Positions 18,815 through 28,277 of a DNA stretch of 64,000 nucleotides are shown here, piece by piece. The stretch's first letter is position 1; the number at the start of each line of letters is the position of its first letter. Both the position numbers and the translations under genes were made by a program. This DNA comes from Psychrobacter sp. P11G3 (lineage in GTDB: Bacteria; Pseudomonadota; Gammaproteobacteria; Pseudomonadales; Moraxellaceae): assembly GCF_001435845.1 (NCBI RefSeq), contig NZ_CM003596.1:1178001-1242000 (forward strand), written 5' to 3'. The notes under the pieces are model-generated. The model was given only the letters and a program-made list of their open reading frames with translations. It was not told where the DNA came from and made no database searches.

Positions 18815-20569
18815 TTATTGATTGCGTAATTTTTCGAGACGAGCCTGTAGCTCAGCCAATTTTTGGTTTTGTAATTGAATTTTTTTAGTATAGCTACTAA
18901 GAGTGCTACTCGTACTTGATAATCGTTGAGCCTGTGATGCTGCTTGTTGCCGCGATGCCTGGAGTGTCGCTAATATATCTGTACTCAAACCATTCCCTGT
19001 ATTTGATGCTGCTTTTGCTTGAGTGCCATCTGCATTACCGTCTCGCCCGGGCGCAAGCACAGAAAATTGTGCTTTTGATAAAGTTTGTGTTTTAGTTGTC
19101 GTGGCTTTTTCAGGGCGCTTGACCGCTTGCGTACTTATAGAGGGTTTCTTAAAAGGTCTTTGAGCTGTTTTTTGCATCGCCGCTGTATTTGCTCTGCGAA
19201 TATATTGTCTTTGTGCATCGATAGCCGCTTCTAAGTTTTTTTGCGATGGTATGACATCATAACTGGGCAAAATAAGCTTAGCATCTGCTTTTAATTGATC
19301 GGCGTCTCTATTGATAAAGGCATCAGGGTTTTGTGACTGAATTTGCTTCATCACGATGGAAGTATCTAGGTTATTTTCTTGCGCGATCTGTTGGGCAATA
19401 ATCCATAGGCTATCGTTACGTTGTACTTGGTATTGATTGATTGTCGAGCTATCTGTTGCTCTATCATTTGAAGGCGCACTATTAATAGTGTTATTAGTAG
19501 TTTTCAACGTTGTATTGTCAGTAGAAGCAGCCAAGACGCTAGTATCATTTTTCTCAGTACTGCTTGCTAAGATTCTAGTAGTCGGAGTCAATACGGGTGA
19601 TGCGTCAGCGTCTGTTTTTTTACGACTCGGCTGTATCTGCCGTGTGACTTGAATATCTAGAGTGTCGAGTGGTTTATCAATTAATACTTTATCTAAGATA
19701 GGAGTGTTTTTAATACTTGCTTTGGCGCTGTCATTGATGACAGCTTTCGTAGTTTCAGCGTTGTTTGCATTTAAGAAACTGCTATCTAAACGGTTCGCTG
19801 AACTAAGTCCGTTATCAGTCTTCTTTGCATTACTGCTAGAATTTTTTATATTAGAGTCGCTATTTAAATGCCCATTATCAAGACGACTAGGCGCGTAAGT
19901 AAGGTTGCTAGTCCGCGAAGTAGCTGTCACTGTTGGTGCCTGTATGCTAGACACTGATCTAGAAATAGAGGGGTCAACTGCTGCTATGTTTGCTAGAGCT
20001 GGTTTATTTGCAGCAGCGTTAGATACCGATATTAGTGGCGGCGGTGCACCTTTTCTTACGGTCAACGGTTTTGCAGTGCTTGCAGAAACACTTGGTAAAT
20101 TTAGTTTCTGAGTGCCTTTGACACTATTTTTGGAAGCATTATTAATCGGTAGACTATCGTTTAACGGCATTAATAATGTTTTTGGTACGACATTTTGCTG
20201 CCCATTGTCATTGATCGATAACACCAAATCAGCAAAAGGCTTGGATACAGGCTGTGATGTGCTGATTAATACCTGACCACTGGTCGCTGAAGTTGCTTGA
20301 AAGCGCACCTGCATTGAGTCAGTCGGCGTCAATCCCATCTGTTGATAGATGACTGGATTGGCCAAGCTCGCTGAAAAGTCAGCCGCTCGTATGTCAGTAA
20401 CCACGATACTTGCGCTCAACGGTTCATGCTGAGCTGAACTAACGACTGTCTTACCGATAGTTGCCGCTTGCGCGCTTGGAATAATAGCGGCCAAACCTAC
20501 AGAATAAAGTAATGCCATCGATACCGCGCGATGTACAGGAGTCAAGCGACGAGATAAATGACAAGACAT
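18815..20569 (-). CDS. fimV: FimV N-terminal half: periplasmic LysM protein
   Basis: 584 residues matching the periplasmic half of FimV. A signal peptide ends at about residue 36 (PSAQAA). The FimV N-terminal domain follows at 36-140 (GKTVVSSAQHEPLSASIVV, FADLVLSIND). A long Ser/Thr/Asn-rich linker leads to a LysM peptidoglycan-binding domain at about 380-435 (YQVQRNDSLWIIAQQIAQEN). The C-terminus is a coiled coil (QLQNQKLAELQARLEKLRNQ) that stops where the membrane helix would begin in single-chain FimV. That helix starts the next gene. It likely pairs with the downstream piece to rebuild FimV. It is downstream of queA on the same strand. Confidence 0.86.
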   Translation of the reverse strand: MSCHLSRRLTPVHRAVSMALLYSVGLAAIIPSAQAATIGKTVVSSAQHEPLSASIVVTDIRAADFSASLANPVIYQQMGLTPTDSMQVRFQATSATSGQVLISTSQPVSKPFADLVLSINDNGQQNVVPKTLLMPLNDSLPINNASKNSVKGTQKLNLPSVSASTAKPLTVRKGAPPPLISVSNAAANKPALANIAAVDPSISRSVSSIQAPTVTATSRTSNLTYAPSRLDNGHLNSDSNIKNSSSNAKKTDNGLSSANRLDSSFLNANNAETTKAVINDSAKASIKNTPILDKVLIDKPLDTLDIQVTRQIQPSRKKTDADASPVLTPTTRILASSTEKNDTSVLAASTDNTTLKTTNNTINSAPSNDRATDSSTINQYQVQRNDSLWIIAQQIAQENNLDTSIVMKQIQSQNPDAFINRDADQLKADAKLILPSYDVIPSQKNLEAAIDAQRQYIRRANTAAMQKTAQRPFKKPSISTQAVKRPEKATTTKTQTLSKAQFSVLAPGRDGNADGTQAKAASNTGNGLSTDILATLQASRQQAASQAQRLSSTSSTLSSYTKKIQLQNQKLAELQARLEKLRNQ

Positions 20570-20679
20570 GAGCAGTCCTTTACAAAATAAGTTATCTTTG
20601 CTGTTATAACAAAGTACGGTTTAGTTTACCAGTTTATTTCACAACTGTTGCGTCCAATGCATAAATGTTTATTTAATGT

Positions 20680-21882
20680 TCAGCTTATTTTCTTGTCAAG
20701 TAACATAGCATCACCATAACTAAAGAATCGATATTCTTTTTTAATAGCATGTTGATAGGCATGTTCAATCGATGCTTTGCCAGAAAAAGCTGATACCAAC
20801 ATTAGCAACGTCGATTTGGGTAAATGAAAGTTTGTTAACAGTCGATCAATGACACCAAATTTAAATCCTGGATAAATAAAGATGTCCGTGTCGCCTGACC
20901 AGCTAGAGAGTGCTTGCCCATTGATAGCCGTTTTTTGATACGCCGTTTCAAGGACGCGAGTCACTGTGGTACCAATCGCGATGACCTTATTACCATTTGC
21001 ATGCGTTTTATTAATCAGCTCAGCAGTTGCTTGTGGTAGATGTGCATACTCACTGTGCATAGTATGATTGAGTAGGTTGTCTGTTTTAACTGGTGCAAAG
21101 GTACCAGCGCCAACATGCAATGTCACAAAAGCAGTATTGATGCCTTTTTCTGAAAGTTTATTAAGCACCAATTCATCGAAATGCAAACTTGCTGTCGGTG
21201 CAGCGACACTTGCAAGCTTAGCAGGATCATGAAACACCGTTTGATAACGAGTATTATCAGTATCGTCAGCATGACGTTCAAAGTAGGGCGGGATAGGTAG
21301 CTCACCATAAATTTCTAAATCAGGCAAAATTGGTGCATTAAAGGCTAAAATAAACAAGTTGTCCTGACGGCCAATCATCGCGCCACTCATATGACGATCG
21401 GCAAGTTGAAAGCGTTGACCAAGTTTTAGTGCTTTACTGGCTTTTACATGGCAAAGGGCAATATGTTCTTGGTTGACTGACTCATTATCTGAATCTTCTA
21501 AATGCAGTGTTGTTATATCTAAGTCTGAAACAGTAACCAATCGCTCAATTAAAACCTCAAGTTTACCGCCAGTATCTTTTTGACCAAATAGACGTGCCTT
21601 CATTACCTTTGTATCATTAAATACAATAAGGTCTCCAGCGTTTAATAATTCAGGCAATTCAGAAAACAAACAGTCTTCTACAGGCGTAGCATTTGTGTCA
21701 GTGTGAGCAGGCAAGTACAAAAGTTTTGAAGCAGAACGCTGCGCTAATGGATATCGCGCAATCAAACGATCTGGTAGGTCATAGTCGTAATCTTCCACGC
21801 TTAGATAATCTAAGACGTCACTATTGTTATTGGTATCAAGCGGGGCATTAGAATCGGAAGATGCAGTGTGAGCGTTGGTCAT
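20680..21882 (-). CDS. queA: S-adenosylmethionine:tRNA ribosyltransferase-isomerase
   Basis: QueA transfers the ribosyl part of SAM to preQ1 in tRNA to form epoxyqueuosine. Conserved parts are LPDRLIARYPL near residue 36, SASKLLYL, LIVFNDTKVMKARLFG, the GELPIPPYF motif, TLHVGAGTFAPV, and TDIFIYPGFKF. It is 400 residues against a usual 345-360. The excess is a 25-residue Asn/Ser/Asp N-terminal extension and an insertion near residue 115-140. No internal ATG allows a shorter start without losing conserved sequence. It is the first gene of a minus-strand run with fimV, with 110 bases between them. tgt is not in the window. Confidence 0.94.
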   Translation of the reverse strand: MTNAHTASSDSNAPLDTNNNSDVLDYLSVEDYDYDLPDRLIARYPLAQRSASKLLYLPAHTDTNATPVEDCLFSELPELLNAGDLIVFNDTKVMKARLFGQKDTGGKLEVLIERLVTVSDLDITTLHLEDSDNESVNQEHIALCHVKASKALKLGQRFQLADRHMSGAMIGRQDNLFILAFNAPILPDLEIYGELPIPPYFERHADDTDNTRYQTVFHDPAKLASVAAPTASLHFDELVLNKLSEKGINTAFVTLHVGAGTFAPVKTDNLLNHTMHSEYAHLPQATAELINKTHANGNKVIAIGTTVTRVLETAYQKTAINGQALSSWSGDTDIFIYPGFKFGVIDRLLTNFHLPKSTLLMLVSAFSGKASIEHAYQHAIKKEYRFFSYGDAMLLDKKIS

Positions 21883-22052
21883 AATCAGTCTTTAAATGGA
21901 TAGAAATTTTGGCATAATTGTAGCAGAAATACTGCTATAAAAGGTTGCTTTACTAAGTAGCCAAAGTGCACAAAATATATTTGAATTACTTAAATAGCCT
22001 AAGCAAAAATATTTAACTGTCCTAATGTTTATCACGTTAGCTTTCACTTATT

Positions 22053-23138
22053 TTACTCAAATAAATTTAATTGAGGCAATAGTTGAGCTGCAGGTGTCAA
22101 TGACGAAAAAGTGACCCCGACTAATCGGATAGGGAGCTGGCGCGGAATATCTAAGAATAACTTGTCTAACCAGTAATGAGCAGATTCAGCACTACTAAAA
22201 GCGGTGGTTAGCGTGTGTGTACGGGTAATCTGAGTAAAGTCAGCATACTTAACCTTGAGCGTTATAGTATGAGCGACGAGATTTTTTTTGTGCAGTTGCG
22301 CGAAGGCATCCGCGTTTTGTTCATAGATTTGTACACGTAACGCCGTGTCATCGTTTAGGTTTTCTCTAAAAGTAGTCTCCGAACCAACAGACTTATGCAA
22401 GCGCTCAGATTTGACAGCGCGTTCATCCCGACCATGAGCGATATCATGATAAAACTGTCCTCGCTTACCAAACTCATCAATCAATACTTCGGCTGACATA
22501 CGGCGTAGATCAGCACCGTTAGTCACGCCCATTGCATGTAATCGTCTTGCCGTTGCTTTACCTATCCCATGAAATCGTTCAATAGGTAGTGTGCTGATAA
22601 AAGCATCAGCGTCTTCTGGCGTGATAATAGCGGTGCCGTTAGGCTTATTGATATCAGAGGCAATCTTGGCCAACATTTTGTTGAAGGACACGCCAGCAGA
22701 CGCGGTCAATTCTGTATGTTGTAATATTTGTGCTCTTAACCAGTTGGCCATCAATGTTGCTGAGCCTTTATGTACGGTAAGACCAGTGACATCAAGATAA
22801 GCTTCATCTAGCGATAATGGCTCAACATGAGGCGTTAAGCTGTACATGATATTGCGAATATCGCTGCTAACAGCTCGATATACTTCAAAACGTGGTCTGA
22901 CAAATATGACTTCTGGACAACGTTTGCGAGCCTCATAACAAGACATGGCTGAGCGCACCCCAAACTGACGTACCTCATAGCTAGCCGCTGCTACAACACC
23001 GCGACCATTTGGATCTCCACCAACCACTAGTGGCTTGCCCCGTAATTCTGGGAAGTCACGTTGTTCTACACTGGCATAAAACGCATCCATATCTATATGA
23101 ATGATTTTACGTGGACTGGACGCTGTAGGAGTTTTCAT
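22053..23138 (-). CDS. dinB: DNA polymerase IV (Y-family translesion polymerase)
   Basis: Pol IV copies past damaged bases in the cytosol. The 361-residue protein has the catalytic motifs HIDMDAFYASVEQRD near residue 15 and SLDEAYLD near residue 105. It also has the helix-hairpin-helix part FHGIGKATARRLHAMG, a little-finger domain, and a C-terminal sliding-clamp motif in QLNLFE at the very end. The start MKTPTASSPRK is the only ATG before the catalytic domain. It is monocistronic by appearance. No LexA-type operator was identified upstream. Confidence 0.94.
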   Translation of the reverse strand: MKTPTASSPRKIIHIDMDAFYASVEQRDFPELRGKPLVVGGDPNGRGVVAAASYEVRQFGVRSAMSCYEARKRCPEVIFVRPRFEVYRAVSSDIRNIMYSLTPHVEPLSLDEAYLDVTGLTVHKGSATLMANWLRAQILQHTELTASAGVSFNKMLAKIASDINKPNGTAIITPEDADAFISTLPIERFHGIGKATARRLHAMGVTNGADLRRMSAEVLIDEFGKRGQFYHDIAHGRDERAVKSERLHKSVGSETTFRENLNDDTALRVQIYEQNADAFAQLHKKNLVAHTITLKVKYADFTQITRTHTLTTAFSSAESAHYWLDKLFLDIPRQLPIRLVGVTFSSLTPAAQLLPQLNLFE

Positions 23139-23632
23139 GGTTAATATTTTACATCACTCAATACTTTTATTTTAGTATCGATTATTAAACGGTAAAGGGG
23201 TTTTTCGAATATAGAACCATAAAAATATGGCAATATCTGAATAATTTATATATCAATAATTAAATATAGTGTAAGGTTAATAGTCAGAGATATATGGCGT
23301 TAAAACACTAATAAATTCAATTTATTTAACATATGTTTACTAATAGATGTTCTGTATGGTACATACCTTAAGTTTTTCAGATTTTCCATACCGCCTGTCT
23401 GAATATTATCGCCTTCCATCATGAATATTATAGTTGTATGTTACAGTTCTAATGCTATCGTTTTACAATATATTAACCACGATAATCAATAGTTATGAAA
23501 GTAATAAATGGTCTTTTATAGGAATTGTATTTACCTGATAAGACATTGTTTATAGCTCATACCAAACTTATGAATTGAATACTGGTAAATTAACTTTCTA
23601 AAAAAATAGTAATGAGAAAGTTCAAGATAATT
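23139..23632. other. Intergenic region, no gene recognised
   Basis: About 490 bases of AT-rich DNA between divergent dinB and the small gene at 23645. It should contain promoters for both, but no -35/-10 pair stands out and there is no repeat or RNA structure I can support. Confidence 0.4.
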
Positions 23633-23644
23633 AAGGAGCTGATG

Positions 23645-23890
23645 ATGAGTCATGAATTAAAAGGGAGCGATTTGACAAGAGCAATGTTAGCGCGCGGTGA
23701 TGAAAATATATGGTGCGCAGTGTGTGATGAAAGCGATGAACAAGCGATGATGGATCAGTGTGGTAATGATTTTACCGCTTATATCGTATCGTTTAATGAT
23801 GGATATTTTTATTGTAGTGCTGGCATGCCATGGAGTTATGCGGTACCGATTAAGATAAGCGCTGTCATGCCATTTGAAGTATCGATATAA
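23645..23890 (+). CDS. Small hypothetical protein, 81 residues
   Basis: Not recognised. The start is set by AAGGAG at 23633-23638, which is spaced six bases from the ATG at 23645; two earlier in-frame starts are less well placed. The 81-residue product begins MSHELKGSDLTRAM. It has four Cys (WCAVC, DQCG, YCSAG), is slightly acidic, and has no signal peptide or membrane segment. The C-terminal half alternates hydrophobic residues and looks like beta strands (AYIVSFNDGYFYCSAGMPWSYAVPI). It is followed by the tRNA-Leu terminator region, which is on the other strand. The strong ribosome-binding site makes translation plausible. Confidence 0.6.
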   Translation: MSHELKGSDLTRAMLARGDENIWCAVCDESDEQAMMDQCGNDFTAYIVSFNDGYFYCSAGMPWSYAVPIKISAVMPFEVSI

Positions 23891-23933
23891 ACAAGCTAGG
23901 AATTTATTAAAACAAATATAAATAATAAGCACA

Positions 23934-23958
23934 AAAAAACCTCCGATAAAGGAGGCTA
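23934..23958 (-). terminator. Terminator of tRNA-Leu transcript
   Basis: On the minus strand GCCTCCTTTATCGGAGGTTTTTTT forms a CCTCC/GGAGG stem with a T-run, 17 bases beyond the tRNA 3' end. Confidence 0.8.
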
Positions 23959-23974
23959 ATTTGTACTAAATAAT

Positions 23975-24060
23975 GGTACCAGTGGTCGGACTCGAACCGA
24001 CACGCTTTTAAAGGCAACGGATTTTGAATCCGTCATGTCTACCAATTCCATCACACTGGC
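23975..24060 (-). tRNA. tRNA-Leu (anticodon CAA)
   Basis: Class II tRNA of 86 bases with an encoded CCA end. The acceptor stem is GCCAGTG/CACTGGT with discriminator A. The anticodon stem ACGGA/TCCGT encloses the loop TTCAAAA, giving anticodon CAA, which reads UUG. A 15-base variable arm and the T-arm GTCGG-TTCGAGT-CCGAC are present. Confidence 0.95.
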
Positions 24061-24131
24061 ATGTTAGGTGATAATAGCTATTGACTAAATACTATCTAAT
24101 TGGGCTACAGTGTTGACTGTATAGGCTGCGT

Positions 24132-24159
24132 ATTATAGCAGCCTATTTACATGCGTCAA
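24132..24159 (-). promoter_or_regulatory. Promoter of tRNA-Leu
   Basis: On the minus strand TTGACG (24159-24154), a 16-base spacer and TATAAT (24137-24132) form a near-consensus sigma-70 promoter, about 70 bases upstream of the tRNA. The -10 box lies in the loop of a perfect inverted repeat (ATAGGCTGC/GCAGCCTAT, 24121-24146). Confidence 0.7.
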
Positions 24160-24212
24160 GTATTATTTTATACAATTTTTCATTTGTTCTAATGATGCTA
24201 AATAGCATCATT

Positions 24213-24986
24213 CTAGCCGACAAAGGCACGCTCAACTGCGTAATCTGCTTGCACACCCATACGTGGTGAAACAGTCAAGCCAAAGTTATCTAAAATGGCA
24301 GAAACCTCAGCATTAAACGGCATACTGCCACAAAGCATGACACGGTCATCATCCTTATTCATTGGCGGTAAACCAATATCTTCAAACAATTTGCCTGATT
24401 TCATCAAATCAGTGACACGACCTTGGTTTCTAAACTCTTCACGCGTAACGGTTGGATAATAGATGAATTTTTCGCGATACCATTCACCAAAGATTTCATC
24501 ATTAGGCAGCTCATTTTCAAACATTTCACGGTAAGCCAAATCATGAACATGACGTACGCCATGTACTAAGATGATTTTGTCAAAACGCTCATACACTTCA
24601 GGATCACGTGCTAGTGACAAGAAAGGAGCAAGGCCAGTACCAGTAGAGAGCATGTAAAGGTTCTTACCTGGTAGCAGATCGTCCAATACTAGTGTGCCCG
24701 TTGGTTTTTTACTGACTAACAGCTCATCACCTACTTTGATATGCTGTAAGCGCGAAGTTAATGGACCATCTTGAACTTTAATAGAAAAGAATTCTAAATG
24801 ATCTTCATAGTTAGGGCTAGCAATTGAATAAGCGCGTAATAGTGGCTTGCCATCAACAACAAGTCCAATCATCGCAAATTCGCCATTACGAAAGCGCAAG
24901 CCATCGTCACGAGTGGTTTTGATACTAAATAGAGAGTCATTCCAGTGATGAACCTCTGTGACCGTTTCGGTGCGAAGTTTTGACAT
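24213..24986 (-). CDS. fpr: Ferredoxin/flavodoxin-NADP+ reductase
   Basis: Fpr moves electrons between NADPH and ferredoxin or flavodoxin in the cytosol. The 257-residue protein has the FAD-binding motif RAYSIASPNYED near residue 53, the NADP-binding glycine-rich STGTGLAPFLSLARD near 113, and LVHGVRH. The C-terminal subclass ending is MLCGSMPFNAEVSAIL followed by VERAFVG. The ATG is preceded by GAGGAC. The gene appears monocistronic, with the tRNA-Leu gene downstream on the same strand under its own promoter. Confidence 0.93.
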   Translation of the reverse strand: MSKLRTETVTEVHHWNDSLFSIKTTRDDGLRFRNGEFAMIGLVVDGKPLLRAYSIASPNYEDHLEFFSIKVQDGPLTSRLQHIKVGDELLVSKKPTGTLVLDDLLPGKNLYMLSTGTGLAPFLSLARDPEVYERFDKIILVHGVRHVHDLAYREMFENELPNDEIFGEWYREKFIYYPTVTREEFRNQGRVTDLMKSGKLFEDIGLPPMNKDDDRVMLCGSMPFNAEVSAILDNFGLTVSPRMGVQADYAVERAFVG

Positions 24987-25400
24987 AAAGTCCTCGTTAA
25001 TAAGTTGTTATTTGTGTGTTAAGTTTGAATAAGTATTAAATCAGAATTTTCAATGTTAAATTGAACATTATAAAAACGTATCAGTCTTTTGATCGTTGTC
25101 GAAACTGCTATTTTTATGAACGAGTAAATGATGGATAAGCGCAGTACAGCTGGTTTATCAGCTTATATATAGCCAAATATTAAGTCATTAGACATAGTAA
25201 ATTTGCGTCAACGATGACAGCATTACTGGTCATATCGCCCAAATGTAAATGACTCTCATCAAATTTCTTGCTCATAATACCAAACTTTAAAATAAAAATC
25301 CGTCTAGCAGTGATTGTCTAGCATGATAAAATGGAATATCGTTAGTGAGTAATTTTGTATCATTTGGCAAAACTGCTTTATCAAGACAGTTTTGTATTAC
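24987..25400. other. Divergent intergenic region between fpr and trmO
   Basis: About 410 bases with no ORF of note, AT-rich. Promoters for the two divergent genes are expected here but none could be assigned with confidence. Confidence 0.35.
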
Positions 25401-25412
25401 TGGAGTTGGTAT

Positions 25413-26270
25413 ATGCTTAATGAGAATCCCCTGTTAGATAACTACCATCAAGCTCCTGTCATTGGCTATCACCGTGCGCCGCTGTCACAAAAATTTGGTG
25501 CGCCGCGCCAGCCAAACCTGGTTGCTCTGACTAGTGTCATTGAGATGTTAGCGCCATATGATACGCCAGCTGCATTTGATGGTTTGGATAAGTTTAGTCA
25601 TATATGGGTGAATTGGCAGTTTCATCATAATTATCGATATAAAAATAACAATGAAACCAGTACTCGTTTTCGCGCTCAAGTACGCCCACCAAGATTGGGT
25701 GGTAATCAAAGAATAGGGGTGTTTGCCAGTCGCAGTATGTATCGTCCTTCAGGACTAGGCCTGTCTGTTGTCAAGCTCGAGCAAGTCAAAATAGTTCAAG
25801 GTCGTGTATTATTGATTATCGAAGGTGCTGATATGATAGACGGCACGCCAATCGTCGATATAAAGCCATATGTGGCCTATAGTGATGCACTGATTCAGGC
25901 AGAGAGTGGTTTTGCACCAACTGCTCCAGAGTTATTAACTGTGACTGTGACCGATGCTGCTAACGAACAGTTTATGATGCTAGTAAGCGTAGGCGAGCCT
26001 AGTGATGCTAATAACAATGATACAAGTATTAAAGACGCAAATACTGGGTCGAACAGTGCGACAGTTGCGTCTACGATTCATCGTATACAAAATCAATTGA
26101 TAGCCTCAGATATGAGTATTATCAGAGAGCTAATTGCCCAAGACCCGCGTCCAGCTTATCGACGGACAGAGATCGCTACGCCATTTGTTATGCGTTATAA
26201 ATCCGTTGATGTAAGTTTTCAGTTGATAGAATCAGGACAGCTACAGATAATCGCTGTGGTTACGGTGTAG
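25413..26270 (+). CDS. trmO: tRNA (N6-threonylcarbamoyladenosine(37)-N6)-methyltransferase TrmO
   Basis: TrmO (TsaA/YaeB family) methylates t6A37 of tRNA-Thr using SAM. From the ATG at 25413 (GGAG at 25402-25405) the protein has 285 residues; the open frame extends upstream to a TTG that has no ribosome-binding site. Family segments are YHRAPLSQKFGAPRQP, RVRPPRLGG-type residues in QVRPPRLGGNQRIGVFASR, YRPSGLGLSVVKLE, VDIKPYVAYSDA, and DPRPAYRR near the C-terminus. It is longer than the E. coli protein (about 235) because of an Asn/Ser-rich insertion near residue 205-225. gspE follows after 59 bases on the same strand. Confidence 0.9.
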   Translation: MLNENPLLDNYHQAPVIGYHRAPLSQKFGAPRQPNLVALTSVIEMLAPYDTPAAFDGLDKFSHIWVNWQFHHNYRYKNNNETSTRFRAQVRPPRLGGNQRIGVFASRSMYRPSGLGLSVVKLEQVKIVQGRVLLIIEGADMIDGTPIVDIKPYVAYSDALIQAESGFAPTAPELLTVTVTDAANEQFMMLVSVGEPSDANNNDTSIKDANTGSNSATVASTIHRIQNQLIASDMSIIRELIAQDPRPAYRRTEIATPFVMRYKSVDVSFQLIESGQLQIIAVVTV

Positions 26271-26329
26271 CTGGCTTGCATTGGTATCGTTTTTGACAAC
26301 ACATTTTAAAATAATAGAAGAAGATAGAT

Positions 26330-28117
26330 ATGTCTGCTCAACAGTACTCGATAGTGATTGATTTGCGTTGGTGTCTAGATGAGCTATTGGCAGATAAAGT
26401 GATTGACCAACGCGGCTATAACCTAGTCATTACTAGCCGTCGCGACAAAGCGCAGCACCCTTTGCTAACGATTAGTGAATTCGGCTTGCCTAATGGCCAT
26501 GCGACGGACATTAGCGCTGAAAATAAATTAACTTTGGCTTGGCTCAACCAGTGGTTGGCGGCTAAAGCAGATATGACTCTCGTTCGTATTGACCCTCTAA
26601 AAGTTGATGTCCCTGCGGTCACACAATTGATGTCATTTGAATATGCACGTTCACAGCATATTCTACCGATTGAGGTCGCTGTAGACGAAGTGATTATCGG
26701 AACAGATCAGCCTTTTTATACTGACTGGCACTCAAGTATTGAAAAATTGATCAAATCAAAAAGCTATCGTACGGTCTATATCAATCCTGAGCAGATCAAA
26801 CGTTACCGTCAAGAGTTCTATCAAGTCACCCAAGCGATTGCAGGCGCAAATAGTGTCCATAAGCGTGCAGCTGCCGATGTGACCAATGTCGAAGCATTAT
26901 TGCAATTGGGTGACAATACTAATCCTGATGCCAATGACCAGCATATTGTTAGAGTTGTTGATTGGCTGTTGCAATATGCCTTTGAGCAACGAGCTAGTGA
27001 TATCCATTTAGAGCCACGTCGTGAGACAGGTAAGGTACGTTTTCGTATTGATGGTGTGTTGCATACAGTGTATGAGATGCCACTGGCAATCATTGTTGCG
27101 GTGACTGCCCGTATCAAAATTTTAGGTCGGCTGAATGTTGCAGAAAAGCGCAAACCACAAGATGGTCGTTTGAAGACGCGAACGCCGAAGGGGTTAGAGA
27201 CAGAGCTTCGTTTATCGACTATGCCAACCGCTTTTGGTGAAAAGCTGGTCATGCGGGTGTTCGATCCTGAAGTACTGGTGCGCTCCTTCGCTCAGCTTGG
27301 TCTATCCGGCAAACAGCTTGAAACGTGGCATGAATTGACTGCTCATCCAAACGGGATTATTTTGGTCACTGGGCCTACAGGTTCGGGTAAGACCACGACC
27401 TTATATAGTACCCTCAAGCAGTTAGCGACTGAACAAGTCAATGTCTGTACCATTGAAGATCCTATTGAAATGATTGAACCTGCATTTAACCAAATGCAAG
27501 TAAATCCAGGCGTTGATTTAAACTTTGCTGACGGCATTCGCTCTTTGATGCGTCAAGATCCTGACATCATTATGGTGGGGGAGATTCGCGATGCTGAAAC
27601 AGCCAATATGGCAGTACAAGCCTCATTGACAGGGCATTTGGTGCTCTCGACACTACATACTAACGATGCGCCAAGTTCAATCACTCGTTTGCATGATTTG
27701 GGTATTCAACCATTTTTGACATCAGCGACTATCTTAGGCGTAATGGCACAGCGCTTGTTACGTACGCTATGCCCGCATTGCAAAAAAGCGGTAGACGTTG
27801 TGCCAGACAGCGAGGTTGCCATCCAATGGCAGGAGTTGGTACAGCCTTGGCGCGCGCCTGCCCCAGCACAAATTTATATGGCTCAAGGCTGCGAGCATTG
27901 TCGACACACTGGTTATCAGGGACGAGTCGGCCTATACGAGATTATGCCATTGTCTAACGAATTAAAAAAACTGGTCGCAGCCGATACAAACTTAGATGTA
28001 CTCAAACAACAAGCCTATCGCGAAGGTCTACAGCCATTACGTTTATCAGGTGCAAAACGTATTAGTGAAGGTGTGACAACCATAGAAGAGGTGATGCGAG
28101 TCGTGCCTCTTAATTAG
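26330..28117 (+). CDS. gspE: Type II secretion/type IV pilus assembly ATPase, GspE/PulE family
   Basis: Hexameric cytoplasmic ATPase that drives pseudopilus or pilus assembly at the inner membrane. The 595 residues have an N1E-like domain at about 80-180, ASDIHLEPRRETGKVRFRIDG near 225, Walker A GPTGSGKTTTLYSTL near 345, the Asp box, Walker B DPDIIMVGEIRDAETA near 410, the His box STLHTNDAPSS, and a tetracysteine zinc site with CPHC and CEHC near 485 and 525. The pseudopilin genes gspHIJK lie 2 kb downstream, which favours GspE over PilB. The intervening tatD and tetR genes are unusual. No gspF or gspD is in the window. Confidence 0.85.
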   Translation: MSAQQYSIVIDLRWCLDELLADKVIDQRGYNLVITSRRDKAQHPLLTISEFGLPNGHATDISAENKLTLAWLNQWLAAKADMTLVRIDPLKVDVPAVTQLMSFEYARSQHILPIEVAVDEVIIGTDQPFYTDWHSSIEKLIKSKSYRTVYINPEQIKRYRQEFYQVTQAIAGANSVHKRAAADVTNVEALLQLGDNTNPDANDQHIVRVVDWLLQYAFEQRASDIHLEPRRETGKVRFRIDGVLHTVYEMPLAIIVAVTARIKILGRLNVAEKRKPQDGRLKTRTPKGLETELRLSTMPTAFGEKLVMRVFDPEVLVRSFAQLGLSGKQLETWHELTAHPNGIILVTGPTGSGKTTTLYSTLKQLATEQVNVCTIEDPIEMIEPAFNQMQVNPGVDLNFADGIRSLMRQDPDIIMVGEIRDAETANMAVQASLTGHLVLSTLHTNDAPSSITRLHDLGIQPFLTSATILGVMAQRLLRTLCPHCKKAVDVVPDSEVAIQWQELVQPWRAPAPAQIYMAQGCEHCRHTGYQGRVGLYEIMPLSNELKKLVAADTNLDVLKQQAYREGLQPLRLSGAKRISEGVTTIEEVMRVVPLN

Positions 28118-28277
28118 TCTCATGGTATTAGGACATGGATTGGTGAATAGCTTTTTAATAGTGGGAAATATGATGCCACTTGAAAACAGCTTCCTTCACA
28201 GCAATCAATGCAAATAAGATTCAAATTTTTAATTCCCAGACTTTTAATTGAGAAAGTTTTTAACAACGAGATTATTT

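Noticed and set aside
18763..18817. FimV split as a frameshift or pseudogene
   Set aside because: The downstream piece has its own ATG and TAGGAA at good spacing, and the break is at a domain boundary, so I treat both as genes.
19437..20111. Hydrophobic plus-strand open frames over the first fimV piece
   Set aside because: They mirror its Ser/Thr/Asn linker; no starts with ribosome-binding sites were seen.
26821..27252. 143-residue minus-strand frame over gspE
   Set aside because: It is a reverse reading of a well-conserved ATPase gene.
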